Origin: Lachnospiraceae bacterium
Lineage (GTDB): Bacteria > Bacillota > Clostridia > Lachnospirales > Lachnospiraceae
Length of the DNA stretch: 64,000 nucleotides
Reading direction: 5' to 3'
NCBI GenBank assembly: GCA_017618075.1
Contig: JAFZUY010000010.1
Coordinates: forward strand, 1 to 64,000
Shown here: positions 16,770 to 26,092 of the stretch, in pieces
How the letters are laid out: each line of letters begins with the position of its first letter
Position numbering within the stretch: the stretch's first letter is position 1
Made by a program: the position numbers and the translations under genes
Notes under the pieces: model-generated
The model's input: only the letters and a program-made list of their open reading frames with translations
Database searches by the model: none
What the model was told of the DNA's origin: nothing

Positions 16770-18512
16770 TTATCTCTCGCGATTTGCCTTGCCGTTTTCT
16801 ATGCGGTAAACTGCATCACATTTCTCGATGGTCTGAAGACGATGTGCAATGATGATTAAAGTCTTTCGGCCGTGGAGTGAATTGACGGAATCCATGATAG
16901 CCTGCTCGGTGTCGCCGTCGAGAGCACTGGTGGCTTCGTCGAGGACGAGCACTTCGGGATCTTCGTAGAGAGCACGTGCGATACTGATACGCTGGCGCTG
17001 TCCGCCGGAGAGTCTGATACCGCGCTCACCGATGCCGGTTTCGAGGCCGTTCGGAAGTCCTTTGACGAACTCATCGAGCTGTGCTTCTTTTAAAACTTCC
17101 CATACTCTGTTTTCATCTATTTCGTCTTCGGGTATACCGAATGCAACATTCTTTCGGATTGAATCATCGAGCATGAAAACTGTCTGAGGAATATAGCCTA
17201 TATTCTTAAGCCACTTGCGGTAGTTTTCTTTGCAGAGTGCATCCTTGCCGTCCGCCAATATCTGTCCCGATTCAAGCTTCAAAAGCCCGAGCATTACGTC
17301 CACGATAGTGGATTTGCCCGCACCTGTGGTACCGACGATTCCGACTGCGGAACCGACGGGTATTTCCATACTCGCTTCGTTTAATACATAAACATCGGTA
17401 TTGGGATATTTATATTTGATGTCTTTTATTTCAATCTTTTCTTTTACTTCAAGCTTGTCCTTGGGTCTCTCAAGAGAAGCAACTTCGGAATTCTTGTCGG
17501 ATATTTCGTCCTGAAGATTGTCCGAAACGCCCATGAAGAACGGCTCGAAATATGAAATGTTGTTTAAGCAGTTGTTAATTCTGTTGGCCGAAGGCATCAG
17601 ACGCATAAGCGCCATTATGAAAACGCCCATTGTTTCAAGTACATTCGAAACATTGACGCCCTCGAGGTAAATGGTCAGAAGATAAAATACAATCGCAATG
17701 ATGCAGACAACTTCAATGATAAGTCTCGGAACATTGCTTAAAAGAGTGTATTTCTGAACGGCGTTTACATATCCCCTGCCACACTCGATATAGCAGTCCG
17801 AGAAGTACTTTTCCTTGCCGCCGATTTTTACTTCTTTTATACCCGTAACGGTCTGATTAATCCATTTGAAAAGACCCGCATAAAAGTCCTGATTATCCTT
17901 CCCTGCCTTGTATAAAACCGGCTTTAAGGCAATCTTTATTATCAAAAGAGTAATTCCTAAAAGAACAGCAAAGAATGCAGTCATCAAAGGGCTCTCGCCG
18001 ATACAAAGGGCAATCAGTGTTGCGAATACGATAAGCTCCGATATCAAAAGCATCAGCGACTGAATCAGCGCATACATATTGTTTACATCGGATGTGATGT
18101 TACGCTGAATTACGGCGCTGTCTGCGTTTAAGTAATACTCGTAATCTTTTCTGATGTAGTTCTTCATCATCCTCTCGGATGTTCTGAACTGATTGGTGTA
18201 TATGAATCTGTAAAGTAATTTCTGCTCAACGAAAAGGAATAAATTCTTTATAACAAAGGCAACGATAATGCTTAAAAGAACAGCTATCGAAAATGCTTTT
18301 TCACTCGTAAAAGGCGATGCCTCATAAACAAGCGCAAGATACCATTTCTCCTGAATTGCATTGGGAGTAAAGAGTACCGTAACAACAGGTATAATGAGCG
18401 CTACGGAGCACGCTTCGAATATCGCTCCGATTAGCATCAGAAATACCAGTCCGACTAATGATCTTTTCTGTTTTGCGTCCAGAAGCTTGGAGAGCTTCTT
18501 TAAAATTTTCAT
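16770..18512 (-). CDS. ABC transporter half-molecule, PglK/MsbA-like, probable lipid-linked oligosaccharide flippase
   Basis: The 580-residue protein has an N-terminal six-helix exporter domain (about residues 15-300) and a C-terminal ATPase with Walker A GTTGAGKST, signature LSGGQRQR and Walker B VLVLDEATSALD. PglK-type half transporters flip polyprenyl-linked oligosaccharides outward. No Wzx-type flippase was seen in the locus, so this protein is the best candidate for that step. Its ATG overlaps the stop of the upstream GT2 gene (ATGA). Confidence 0.85.
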   Translation of the reverse strand: MKILKKLSKLLDAKQKRSLVGLVFLMLIGAIFEACSVALIIPVVTVLFTPNAIQEKWYLALVYEASPFTSEKAFSIAVLLSIIVAFVIKNLFLFVEQKLLYRFIYTNQFRTSERMMKNYIRKDYEYYLNADSAVIQRNITSDVNNMYALIQSLMLLISELIVFATLIALCIGESPLMTAFFAVLLGITLLIIKIALKPVLYKAGKDNQDFYAGLFKWINQTVTGIKEVKIGGKEKYFSDCYIECGRGYVNAVQKYTLLSNVPRLIIEVVCIIAIVFYLLTIYLEGVNVSNVLETMGVFIMALMRLMPSANRINNCLNNISYFEPFFMGVSDNLQDEISDKNSEVASLERPKDKLEVKEKIEIKDIKYKYPNTDVYVLNEASMEIPVGSAVGIVGTTGAGKSTIVDVMLGLLKLESGQILADGKDALCKENYRKWLKNIGYIPQTVFMLDDSIRKNVAFGIPEDEIDENRVWEVLKEAQLDEFVKGLPNGLETGIGERGIRLSGGQRQRISIARALYEDPEVLVLDEATSALDGDTEQAIMDSVNSLHGRKTLIIIAHRLQTIEKCDAVYRIENGKANRER

Positions 18513-19504
18513 TTCTCTACGGGTTTTCCTTTCAAAAACATAATCTTGTTATGCACCCACTTGCTTAAATGCGGAACGCGGCTTAATATCTTTAAATTTC
18601 GCCTGTCCTTAGGAGCAAGGTACTGATTAGTTTTAATATCCTTTCGCCAAAGTTTCAGTTCTTTTAAAACCTTCTCTGCTACCGGATTGTTTTTCATCTT
18701 TGACAAAGGTGTGTGAAGCGTGTAATCAAGTCTCTGGTAAAGCTGAAACTTTCTCGCCTCTTCCTTTAGTGCGGGATATTTTTCATCAACTAACGCGGCA
18801 GCCATGTCGGAGTTTTCAATCATGCAATCATAAAAGAGATTCTTGTAAACATTTCTCGTGTTGCTGCCAAAGCGAAGTATGATATTGTATCCCGTTATCT
18901 CGTATGTGTATATGCAGTCAAACTCCTGCAGCATGTATACAAGGAGTTCGAAATCTTCGTTTAGTCTTCCTTCGTTAAAAGCAAATCTTTTCATAAAATC
19001 CGCTTTTATCATCTTGGTGCAAAATGAACTGTCGCCCAAATGTAAAAGAAGTTCTCTGAAATATTCTTCGTTGGTCTCACGAACAATCTCGCCTGAATTT
19101 TTTAATGGGCCGCTTTCAAGCGTACCGTCCTCGTATCTGCAGACTGCCATGCACTGCGCCACAATGCAGTCATCTTTTTCATTGAAAACCTTCATGAGAT
19201 TTTCAACGATATCCGGCTCGTAATAATCGTCCGAATCGCAAAAGCAGATGTATTCGCCCGTGGCTTCTTTTATGCCGACATTTCTTGCAGATGAAGACCC
19301 GCCGTTTTCCTTGTGGAAAACTTTTACTCTCGAATCGTTCTTTGCATATTCCCTGCAAATGTCAAGGGAATCGTCAGTCGAGCCGTCATCCACGAGCACT
19401 ACTTCGAGGTCTTTGTAAGTCTGCGCCAGAATCGCATCCACGCATCTTTTCAAATATGCAGTTGAATTGTATACCGGTACAATGACCGAAACCAGTGAAC
19501 TCAT
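18509..19504 (-). CDS. Family 2 glycosyltransferase
   Basis: The protein is a GT-A transferase with VSVIVPVYNS at the N terminus, LVDDGSTDDS, and FCDSDDYYEPD as the metal site. The ORF opens as far as 19528, but the extra eight residues come from a dispersed repeat; ATG 19504 has AAGGA 6 nt upstream and starts MSSLVSVIVP, so it is preferred (331 residues). No membrane helix is seen. Acceptor and sugar are unknown; it is one of the repeat-unit assembly enzymes. Confidence 0.87.
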   Translation of the reverse strand: MSSLVSVIVPVYNSTAYLKRCVDAILAQTYKDLEVVLVDDGSTDDSLDICREYAKNDSRVKVFHKENGGSSSARNVGIKEATGEYICFCDSDDYYEPDIVENLMKVFNEKDDCIVAQCMAVCRYEDGTLESGPLKNSGEIVRETNEEYFRELLLHLGDSSFCTKMIKADFMKRFAFNEGRLNEDFELLVYMLQEFDCIYTYEITGYNIILRFGSNTRNVYKNLFYDCMIENSDMAAALVDEKYPALKEEARKFQLYQRLDYTLHTPLSKMKNNPVAEKVLKELKLWRKDIKTNQYLAPKDRRNLKILSRVPHLSKWVHNKIMFLKGKPVEK

Positions 19505-19512
19505 ATTTTTCC

Positions 19513-19545
19513 TTGGAGCCAGGCACACTTCGTGAGCCAGGCACC
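19513..19545. repeat. Dispersed GAGYCAGGCAC repeat, copy 1
   Basis: Two direct copies of GAGCCAGGCAC (19517-19527 and 19534-19544) lie in the short space between two glycosyltransferase genes. The whole 33-bp element aligns base for base with 61903-61935 apart from seven substitutions, and its core recurs at 20755-20785. Confidence 0.75.
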
Positions 19546-19548
19546 TTT

Positions 19549-20742
19549 TTATTGTTCAATACCGATGACTTTACGATACATCTTTCTCTCGGGAATTACC
19601 TTTGCTTCGCTAAGCGGACCCTTATCATAAAAGAATGGCTTATCCTCCATTATGGCCTCACTCAGTTTAAGCAGTCGCTCGGCTGCGGTCACATGATTCC
19701 AGCCGTTTTCAAGCGTCTCGTATGCATTCTCTCCGAGTGAGAGTCTCCACTTCTGATCTTTTGAAAGTTCTTCAATCTGAAAAGCCATTTTCGCAAAATC
19801 TCCCGAAGGGAAAATCATACCGTTTACTCTGTGCTTTATAAGTGTGGGAACCGCGCCTGCAGCATGTGATGCTACAACAACACAGCCCTCGTTCATTGCT
19901 TCGTTGCAGACCGCGCCCCAGCCTTCCCTGTAATCGCTGGTGATAAGGAATATATCCGCCGTGGTCATGTGTTTTCTGACTTCTTCGGGTTTCATCATTC
20001 CGAGAAGTTTAACCTCTTCGGTAAGTCCGTTCTTTTCGATGGCGGATTCGATTTCTTTTTCCATCTTGCCTCCGCCGATAACGGAAATCTCAAACGGAAT
20101 ATCTTTTTCTTTTAGGGTTTTTGCAAGCTTAATTACGCTCTCGGGATGCTTCCAGTCGATAAGTCTTCCCGCCCATAGAATTTCGAGTTTCGAATGGCTT
20201 CTTCTCTCGTCTCTTCTCTCTTTTCTCTCATCGTCGGTGTAGGCTTTAAACTCCGGGAAGTAACCCCATTTAAATCTCTTGCCGCGGTATGCTTTGATGA
20301 TGTTAAAATCGTCTGCCACATATGCTCCCGCGCATAAAAGATAAACCTTTTTATCCGAATATCTGGTGTGATCGTGATATTTCTTTTTTAGGCCTCTCGG
20401 GGAAACGCATTTCCACTGACCCTCTTTGTAAAGTCTCTCGGAATATCTGATGACGGGCTTTCCTGCGTGAAGTCTGTCTTCGATGACCGACTCGTCCTCA
20501 CATCCGCCGAATACCACGATATCCGATTCCATGATTAATTTTTTACATTCAAGTCCGTTCTCGTAATACTTTTTAAGATACGGAATGCTGTCAAAATCAT
20601 CGTCCCAGCCAAGCTTTATTCGTTCTTCTTCCATCGGCTCGGTCTGGATAAATGCATAGTTATCGCCGAGCTTCTCATAGAGCACATTGCTAAGCGGTAT
20701 CTGATGATGATTTATATAGTTGGAAACAAATGTCAGTTTCAT
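19549..20742 (-). CDS. GT4-type glycosyltransferase
   Basis: The 397-residue protein has a GT-B fold. The C-terminal donor domain carries LEILWAGRLIDWKHPE, then SVIGGGKMEKEI, KLLGMMKPEEV, and the E-x7-E-like segment REGWGAVCNEAMNEGCVVVAS... of GT4 enzymes. The N-terminal acceptor domain begins LTFVSNYINHHQIPL, a pattern common to capsule transferases. GAGGCAAC precedes the ATG. It is one of two adjacent GT4 genes in the locus. Confidence 0.87.
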   Translation of the reverse strand: MKLTFVSNYINHHQIPLSNVLYEKLGDNYAFIQTEPMEEERIKLGWDDDFDSIPYLKKYYENGLECKKLIMESDIVVFGGCEDESVIEDRLHAGKPVIRYSERLYKEGQWKCVSPRGLKKKYHDHTRYSDKKVYLLCAGAYVADDFNIIKAYRGKRFKWGYFPEFKAYTDDERKERRDERRSHSKLEILWAGRLIDWKHPESVIKLAKTLKEKDIPFEISVIGGGKMEKEIESAIEKNGLTEEVKLLGMMKPEEVRKHMTTADIFLITSDYREGWGAVCNEAMNEGCVVVASHAAGAVPTLIKHRVNGMIFPSGDFAKMAFQIEELSKDQKWRLSLGENAYETLENGWNHVTAAERLLKLSEAIMEDKPFFYDKGPLSEAKVIPERKMYRKVIGIEQ

Positions 20743-20754
20743 GTTGCCTCTTTT

Positions 20755-20785
20755 GTGTGCCAGACACCTTTGGAGTCAGGCACAC
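20755..20785. repeat. Dispersed GAGYCAGGCAC repeat, copy 2, inverted arrangement
   Basis: This copy is an imperfect inverted repeat with 14-bp arms (GTGTGCCAGACACC and GGAGTCAGGCACAC, 12 of 14 paired) around a TTT loop, located between the two GT4 genes. In RNA from either strand it would form a stable hairpin. It shares its core with the copies at 19513 and 61903. Confidence 0.75.
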
Positions 20786-20790
20786 AGAAA

Positions 20791-22062
20791 TTATTTGTTT
20801 GCAATTTCATTATAAATTTCGAGCAGGCGCTTGTAGTTTGTATCAGGATCGTGTGTGATGCGCGCTCTTTTTCCGGCCTTTTCGCACATTTCTTTTTGCG
20901 CTTTGCTTCCGTTTTGTTCGAAGCATTTTTTCACACATTCGATTAATGCTTTTTCGTCAAGCGGAGGATAAATAAATCCCTCTTCTTCACTCATTAAATC
21001 TCTTACCCCGCCAACATCGGATGAAATTACCGGCATCGAAAGAAGCATTGCTTCTCCGAGTGAGTTGGGTGAATTTTCCATCATCGAAGGAGATATAAAT
21101 GCATTGCTCTTTAGGTATCTCTCCTTCATTTTCTCTGCATTAAGCGAGCCTAAGAAAACAACATTGTCGGTTAAGTTTCCGTCTTTTATGAGCTTGTTTA
21201 TATATCTTCCGTACGTTCCGATTAAGATTTTTTTCTTAAGCGAATCTTCGCCTGTAATCTTGTTGCCCGCAACGTAAAGTTTTACGTCCGGGTATTCTTT
21301 TTTTATCTCAGGCAGAGCACGAAGCAGTACATGCAGTCCCTTTATCGGATAATCTCCCTGGCTTGCGAAAAGTGTGTGTTTCTCGCAGGTTTCAAAATTC
21401 CATTTACCCTCATAAAAGTTACTTCTCAAAGTTTCGTTCATGAAGTAATACTTTGCGCTAGGATTGTATTCGGATGTGTATTTTTTATCCCAGGAAGTTC
21501 TGCCTGTGACATTCTTTGCTAACTTGATAGCCTCGATTTCGTGTTCGCCGCGCTTAACGAATTTTGCCTGCTGCTTAACGATATTGTCGCTCTTTATTTT
21601 GTCTCGAAATGTTTCTTTAACATACATTTCTTCAGGCAGTCCGTCGAAATAATGGTCCGCGTATACACTGCAGAGACCCTGAATTCCGATAAGCACTTTC
21701 GATGTATCCGGTGCAGCTTTGCAGACCGCAAGCGTGTGCGGATATTCCGTTCCGAAAATATGAATTACGTCGGGTTTGAAATCTTCAATGATTTCTTTAA
21801 ATCTGTATTCAAGCGATTCGTCGTATTCTTCGGGAACGCTTACATCATCGTCGTAGCCGTAGGCCGTAACTTCGTATTCGCCTTTATATCTTCCGTCTTC
21901 GAAACCTGCGTTAAAGGCTATTCCGAGAGTAAGATCTTCATTCTTTTCGGCGATAAGTTTTTCCGACAAACCGGAAAGCCAGCCCTCTTTGTTGGGCACT
22001 TCGATATTCAGATGTCTAGCTATGACCGGAATGCACTGGTTTATGACCCAAAGTACTCTCAT
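20791..22062 (-). CDS. GT4-type glycosyltransferase
   Basis: The 423-residue GT-B protein starts MRVLWVINQCIPVIAR and has a donor domain with FASQGDYPIKGLHVLLRALP, KLYVAGNKI, VFLGSLNAEKMKERYL and SPSMMENSPNSLGEAMLLS, where the acidic residues match the GT4 E-x7-E site. AAGGAAAAAC precedes the ATG. It likely adds one sugar to the lipid-linked repeat unit. Confidence 0.87.
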   Translation of the reverse strand: MRVLWVINQCIPVIARHLNIEVPNKEGWLSGLSEKLIAEKNEDLTLGIAFNAGFEDGRYKGEYEVTAYGYDDDVSVPEEYDESLEYRFKEIIEDFKPDVIHIFGTEYPHTLAVCKAAPDTSKVLIGIQGLCSVYADHYFDGLPEEMYVKETFRDKIKSDNIVKQQAKFVKRGEHEIEAIKLAKNVTGRTSWDKKYTSEYNPSAKYYFMNETLRSNFYEGKWNFETCEKHTLFASQGDYPIKGLHVLLRALPEIKKEYPDVKLYVAGNKITGEDSLKKKILIGTYGRYINKLIKDGNLTDNVVFLGSLNAEKMKERYLKSNAFISPSMMENSPNSLGEAMLLSMPVISSDVGGVRDLMSEEEGFIYPPLDEKALIECVKKCFEQNGSKAQKEMCEKAGKRARITHDPDTNYKRLLEIYNEIANK

Positions 22063-22070
22063 GTTTTTCC

Positions 22071-22847
22071 TTACGAATAAACTTTCTTTTTAATCGAATT
22101 ATATGCGCCTGCAAAAATGCTCTTCTGCGCTATCCATGTACGAAGAGGCTGAAGTGTCAGAATCATAATTCTTCTGTAATGATTCGCTTTCTTCTCGCCC
22201 ATGTACTTAACCACGATTTCACGGTGCTCTGCTTTATCAAGTTTTTTGTCGGACTCGGAGAATCCGCCGCCCTCGTAGGACGCAACCGTGATTCCTAAAT
22301 ACGCCGGACGAATATTCTTTTCGAAGTAACATCTTAAAAAGAAATCGTAATCCGCACGGATCTTATATTTCGTATCCAGTCCGTCGTTGTCCCAGAGGCT
22401 TCTTGCAAAGAAGCAGGACTGGTGATTAGGCATATGTCTGTAGCAGATTGACTCGGTGATTTCCTTTGGCTGCGAAATGATTTCTTTAGCACTCGCAAAA
22501 AATGCATCTCCGTAGTAAATCATGCTGTCCGGTTTATCGGACATATACGCCGCGGCATTTTTTAAAACGTTTTCATCATAAAACGAATCTCCGCAGTTCA
22601 TGAATATCACATAGTCGCCTGAAGCCTTTGACACCGCAACATTCATTGCATCGTAAATGCCTTTATCTTTTTCGCTGAAAACTTTTATTCTCTCATCCTG
22701 AGGGATTGCTTTAAGACTCCCGTCCGTAGAGCCACCGTCTTTTACGATGATTTCAAAATCCCCGTGAGTCTGCGCGAGAATGTTTTCAAGCGTGTTCTTC
22801 AGTTTGTCGCCGGCATTAAAACATACCGTTATGATAGAAAAGAGCAT
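22071..22847 (-). CDS. Family 2 glycosyltransferase, WcaE-like
   Basis: The 258-residue protein has FSIITVCFNAGDKL at residues 3-16, IVKDGGSTDGS, and the FMNCGDSFYD site in place of D-x-D. This combination, with KDKGIYDAMN between, is typical of the WcaE/colanic-acid group of GT2 enzymes. It lies 9 bp from the GT4 gene downstream and 15 bp from the polymerase gene upstream. Confidence 0.87.
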   Translation of the reverse strand: MLFSIITVCFNAGDKLKNTLENILAQTHGDFEIIVKDGGSTDGSLKAIPQDERIKVFSEKDKGIYDAMNVAVSKASGDYVIFMNCGDSFYDENVLKNAAAYMSDKPDSMIYYGDAFFASAKEIISQPKEITESICYRHMPNHQSCFFARSLWDNDGLDTKYKIRADYDFFLRCYFEKNIRPAYLGITVASYEGGGFSESDKKLDKAEHREIVVKYMGEKKANHYRRIMILTLQPLRTWIAQKSIFAGAYNSIKKKVYS

Positions 22848-22861
22848 TTTGTTTTCTCAAT

Positions 22862-23968
22862 CTAATTTATAATCCAGTTAAAATACGGCAGGAGTCTCGT
22901 GCCGTTAAACTGACTCGAATAAAGGAAATAAACGTAGTACGCAAATCCACCCGAAATAAGCAGAACCTTTAATACAATTCTGACCCATTTCTTCGGAATG
23001 GCATCTATGAGAATCGGAACAAGTACTATCTGGAAAATATTAAAGTAATATCCGATTCTCGATACAACCGGCAGGAATGAACAGCATATGTAAATCACCG
23101 TAGCAAAGATGTTCATGTTGAAATAAAATCTGTTCTTTTCGCTGTCTTTTATGACCTTTTTGTAAAGGATAATCGCAAAAATCAGAACGCCGATGCATCT
23201 TGCAATATTTGTGTAACTGACTTCTCCCGTATCGTAAATCGTGTTCTCGTACTGAGGGTAAATCAGGAAAACCAGTCTTCTGTAAACATTCGGAATGATG
23301 AGGAAACTGGCGGAAAAAACTCCGAGGACCGCAATCATCCAGGGTTTCCATTTAATCAGTCCGAGAGGGTAGGCCACGAGTATGATTAATATCGATATGT
23401 GGAATGTCGATGCTAAAAGTACGAGCAGCGCGAACTTCCAGAATTCTCTTCTGAAAATATATCTGACCGAGTAGAAAGCTACCGCAAATGCCAGATAACT
23501 TCTGATTGAATTAAAGCTCGATGCGTAGTAACCGAGCAGCATAAACATCGCAAACGATATTGCGAAATCTTCGCTTAATTCATCTAATCCTTTTATGAAC
23601 AAAAGAATCGTAACGAATGCAACAATCGCAAAGATAATGATGTACTGCTTTCCGTCGTATCCGAACATGTGCTGGACTATCTTGACCAAGATATTAAATC
23701 CGAATTCGGTAGCTACGGATTTATCCCTGTTCTGTGCGAGAAGATTAAAGATCGAAGTGTAACTCCAGTAATCTCCTCCGACCGCAATTCTGGTGGCCGA
23801 TACCGCAAAGAGCAAAAAGAAAATCATCACGTATATTAACTTGTTGAACGCGCGGCCCTTTGAACGGTTCGGATCTTCGAAAAAAGACTTGTCGTACTTT
23901 TCGACTTTGCTGTCAACAAAGAATCCGAGCGCAATCGTTATTGCCGCAAGCACCAGGTAAACCGCCAT
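22862..23968 (-). CDS. EpsG-family polysaccharide polymerase
   Basis: The 368-residue membrane protein has about 10 helices and the EpsG pattern: an outer loop with AVGGDYWSYTSIFN, a central SFNSIRSYLAFAVAFYSVRYI helix and TFHISILIILVAYP. EpsG proteins act as Wzy-like polymerases that join repeat units. The ATG overlaps the stop of the upstream gene (TGATG). It is the only polymerase candidate in the locus. Confidence 0.85.
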   Translation of the reverse strand: MAVYLVLAAITIALGFFVDSKVEKYDKSFFEDPNRSKGRAFNKLIYVMIFFLLFAVSATRIAVGGDYWSYTSIFNLLAQNRDKSVATEFGFNILVKIVQHMFGYDGKQYIIIFAIVAFVTILLFIKGLDELSEDFAISFAMFMLLGYYASSFNSIRSYLAFAVAFYSVRYIFRREFWKFALLVLLASTFHISILIILVAYPLGLIKWKPWMIAVLGVFSASFLIIPNVYRRLVFLIYPQYENTIYDTGEVSYTNIARCIGVLIFAIILYKKVIKDSEKNRFYFNMNIFATVIYICCSFLPVVSRIGYYFNIFQIVLVPILIDAIPKKWVRIVLKVLLISGGFAYYVYFLYSSQFNGTRLLPYFNWIIN

Positions 23969-24765
23969 CAGACACCCTTTTTCTTTATTTCAAAGCCTTC
24001 CTTAATTCCGGCTTTCATAAGTTTGTTTGCTTTCTTACGGTCAATTTCGCCTTGGAACATTTCTTTTTTGGTTAGGATAAAACGAATTCTCCAAAGCCAT
24101 GCATTTTTGCCGTAAAGGAACGCGAAAAGCACTCCTCTGTCAAAGAAAAACTTTTCGGTATAACCCTCAAACCACGTGGAGGATCTCGGAATTTCACTTC
24201 CGATATGCGTTTCGGTCGCATACATCGAAATACCGCTTTTATACGCATCTCTTAAAAAGAGTGAATCTTCGCCGTTTGAATATTTCGCGCCTCCGCCGAA
24301 CAGTTCGGAAAATCTTATTTTCTTGTCTAAAAGCACATTTCTTCTTACAGCAATGCTGTATGCGGGAAATCTGCCTATATTGAAACGGGAGAGTTTTTTG
24401 AAGCCTTCGTTTACGTAGGTTCTTCTTTCATCGCAGACCGAAACGTTAAACATTATCATTTCCGCTTCGGGATGTCTTTCAAACTCTTCCTCGACTTTTT
24501 TTACGTAATCTTCGTCGTAAACAATATCATCGTCCGAGAAAAGAACGATATCGCCAAACGAATTGTCTATACAGAGATTTCTGTTAACGCCGACGCCTCG
24601 TGTGGGCGATTCGATAATGACGATTTTGCCGTCATCTTTTTCAATCTCTCTTTTACTGTCTTTGTCGCACTGATTGACGATAACGGCATTGCCTTTAACG
24701 CCCATTTTTTCAAGTAATTCCTCAGGATTTACATCCAGTGCGGATACGAGTAAAGTCATACTCAT
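23968..24765 (-). CDS. GT-A type glycosyltransferase
   Basis: The protein has an NRNLCI motif after a Rossmann half, the metal site FSDDDIVYDEDY and a GEDSLFL motif, the features of a GT2-like transferase. Start choice: the ATG at 24780 has no ribosome site while that at 24765 has GGAG at 6 nt, so 24765 (265 residues, MSMTLLVSAL) is used. The C terminus is basic. Position between polymerase and co-polymerase fits a repeat-unit transferase. Confidence 0.78.
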   Translation of the reverse strand: MSMTLLVSALDVNPEELLEKMGVKGNAVIVNQCDKDSKREIEKDDGKIVIIESPTRGVGVNRNLCIDNSFGDIVLFSDDDIVYDEDYVKKVEEEFERHPEAEMIMFNVSVCDERRTYVNEGFKKLSRFNIGRFPAYSIAVRRNVLLDKKIRFSELFGGGAKYSNGEDSLFLRDAYKSGISMYATETHIGSEIPRSSTWFEGYTEKFFFDRGVLFAFLYGKNAWLWRIRFILTKKEMFQGEIDRKKANKLMKAGIKEGFEIKKKGV

Positions 24766-24787
24766 TTTTTTCTCCGACATTTAAGTG

Positions 24788-26092
24788 CTACTTTTCTTCC
24801 TCTGCCTCTACGGTTTCCGGAATATCTTCGGGAATATCTTCGTAAAGATTCTCTGCACCTGCTTCTTCGTTACGTGTATTGTAAATATTCTCTTTCAGTT
24901 TTCTCGTTGAGCTTGAAAAGAATGAGAATACATAACTCTTAATAAGCGATGAATTAACATCATAAAGGATTGCTCCCACAACATTTGCTTCCTGAAGTCT
25001 TAAAAGATCAAGCGCACGTTCTATCATCTTGCCGTTATGATCGCCTGATTTTATAAGCACAATCGTAGCCTCGCATTTAGCTGCGGTTGATGCAATAGTA
25101 GGATCGTTGTTAACCGAGCCCGGTGCAACGATTTCGTATTCGGGTGAAGAGAAGTATGCATCTTCTTTTTTGAGTTTTCCGCTTTCGATGTCGGAAATTT
25201 CTTTGTTGCGCTCTTCTTTTAAGATGCTGTTTATAAGGTTTATTACATAATGCGAATCGTCGGTAAGTGATGTGTCGACAATCGCAATCTTCTTTAAGCC
25301 CTTGGTAATCTTTAAGAAATTAACCTGAAGCCAGAGTCTGTAAAATTCGGTCTTTTTGTTTCCTTTGGGCTTTTCGAATTCGTAATCGTCATCCTTCTTG
25401 ATTGAAAACTTTCTCATCTGGTCGGTGGTAAGTCCGAGTGTAGGAATGCCGTATCGAAGTTCCGTTGTGGAAGGAATGTAAATCGATGTGTCCCATATGA
25501 AGTACAGGAAAAGCCAGATCGCGGATACAATACCGCCGAAGATGGCACCGCTTGCGGACATCGCCCAGGTTCTGTCTTCGAAGCCGACTTTTTCCGCATG
25601 GCTTGCGCTTGATATGATTCGTGCATCTTCTATCTCTTTTAACTCGGGAGCAAAACGGCAGATAGCTGTGGCATATTTATTTGCAAGAAGCTTGGCCTCT
25701 GCCTGGCTCGTCGACTGACCTGTTACAACTACTATTCTGGTATCTGTAAGAAGAGTCGCGGAAACCTTTTGTTTTACTTCTTCCATCTCAAGGCTTCTGC
25801 CGATTTCATCGGCTGCATACTCTGCGATAATATCGTTGTAAACGAGGTCTTCCCAGGTCTGCTTGTTGATGTATATGTTTTCAATCTCAACATTGTCGAT
25901 GTACTGAAGATATACCTTTGCCTCAGCCCTGTATTCGGGTCTGCCCGCGAAAATGTTACGCGCAGCATAATAACCGCCGCCGAAAATAAGGGCGCCTAGG
26001 CATATTCCGTAAATGATAAATCTTATTCTTCTGATTGAGACCAGAACCATTAATCTGAAATCCACGGGTTCCTTGCTATACGGTACTTTCAT
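24788..26092 (-). CDS. Wzz/CpsC-like co-polymerase fused to a degenerate tyrosine-kinase-like domain
   Basis: The 434-residue protein has a Wzz-type N terminus: helix at about 24-46, an extracellular segment, and a second helix at about 178-200 after a region rich in AEAKLLANKYA. The remaining cytoplasmic part resembles a BY-kinase fold (KKIAIVDTSL..., EATIVLIKSGDHNGKMIERALDLLRLQEANVVGAIL), but the P-loop GEGKS-type motif is absent: the position reads VDTSLTDDSHYV. The C-terminal tail is acidic with only one late tyrosine-containing site (NLYEDI). It probably sets chain length; kinase activity is not expected. The ATG sits inside the preceding gene, with GAGGA upstream. Confidence 0.78.
   Translation of the reverse strand: MKVPYSKEPVDFRLMVLVSIRRIRFIIYGICLGALIFGGGYYAARNIFAGRPEYRAEAKVYLQYIDNVEIENIYINKQTWEDLVYNDIIAEYAADEIGRSLEMEEVKQKVSATLLTDTRIVVVTGQSTSQAEAKLLANKYATAICRFAPELKEIEDARIISSASHAEKVGFEDRTWAMSASGAIFGGIVSAIWLFLYFIWDTSIYIPSTTELRYGIPTLGLTTDQMRKFSIKKDDDYEFEKPKGNKKTEFYRLWLQVNFLKITKGLKKIAIVDTSLTDDSHYVINLINSILKEERNKEISDIESGKLKKEDAYFSSPEYEIVAPGSVNNDPTIASTAAKCEATIVLIKSGDHNGKMIERALDLLRLQEANVVGAILYDVNSSLIKSYVFSFFSSSTRKLKENIYNTRNEEAGAENLYEDIPEDIPETVEAEEEK

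Noticed and set aside
21541-22080. Plus-strand 179-codon frame
   Set aside because: Antisense of a GT4 gene; no ribosome site and no homology recognised.
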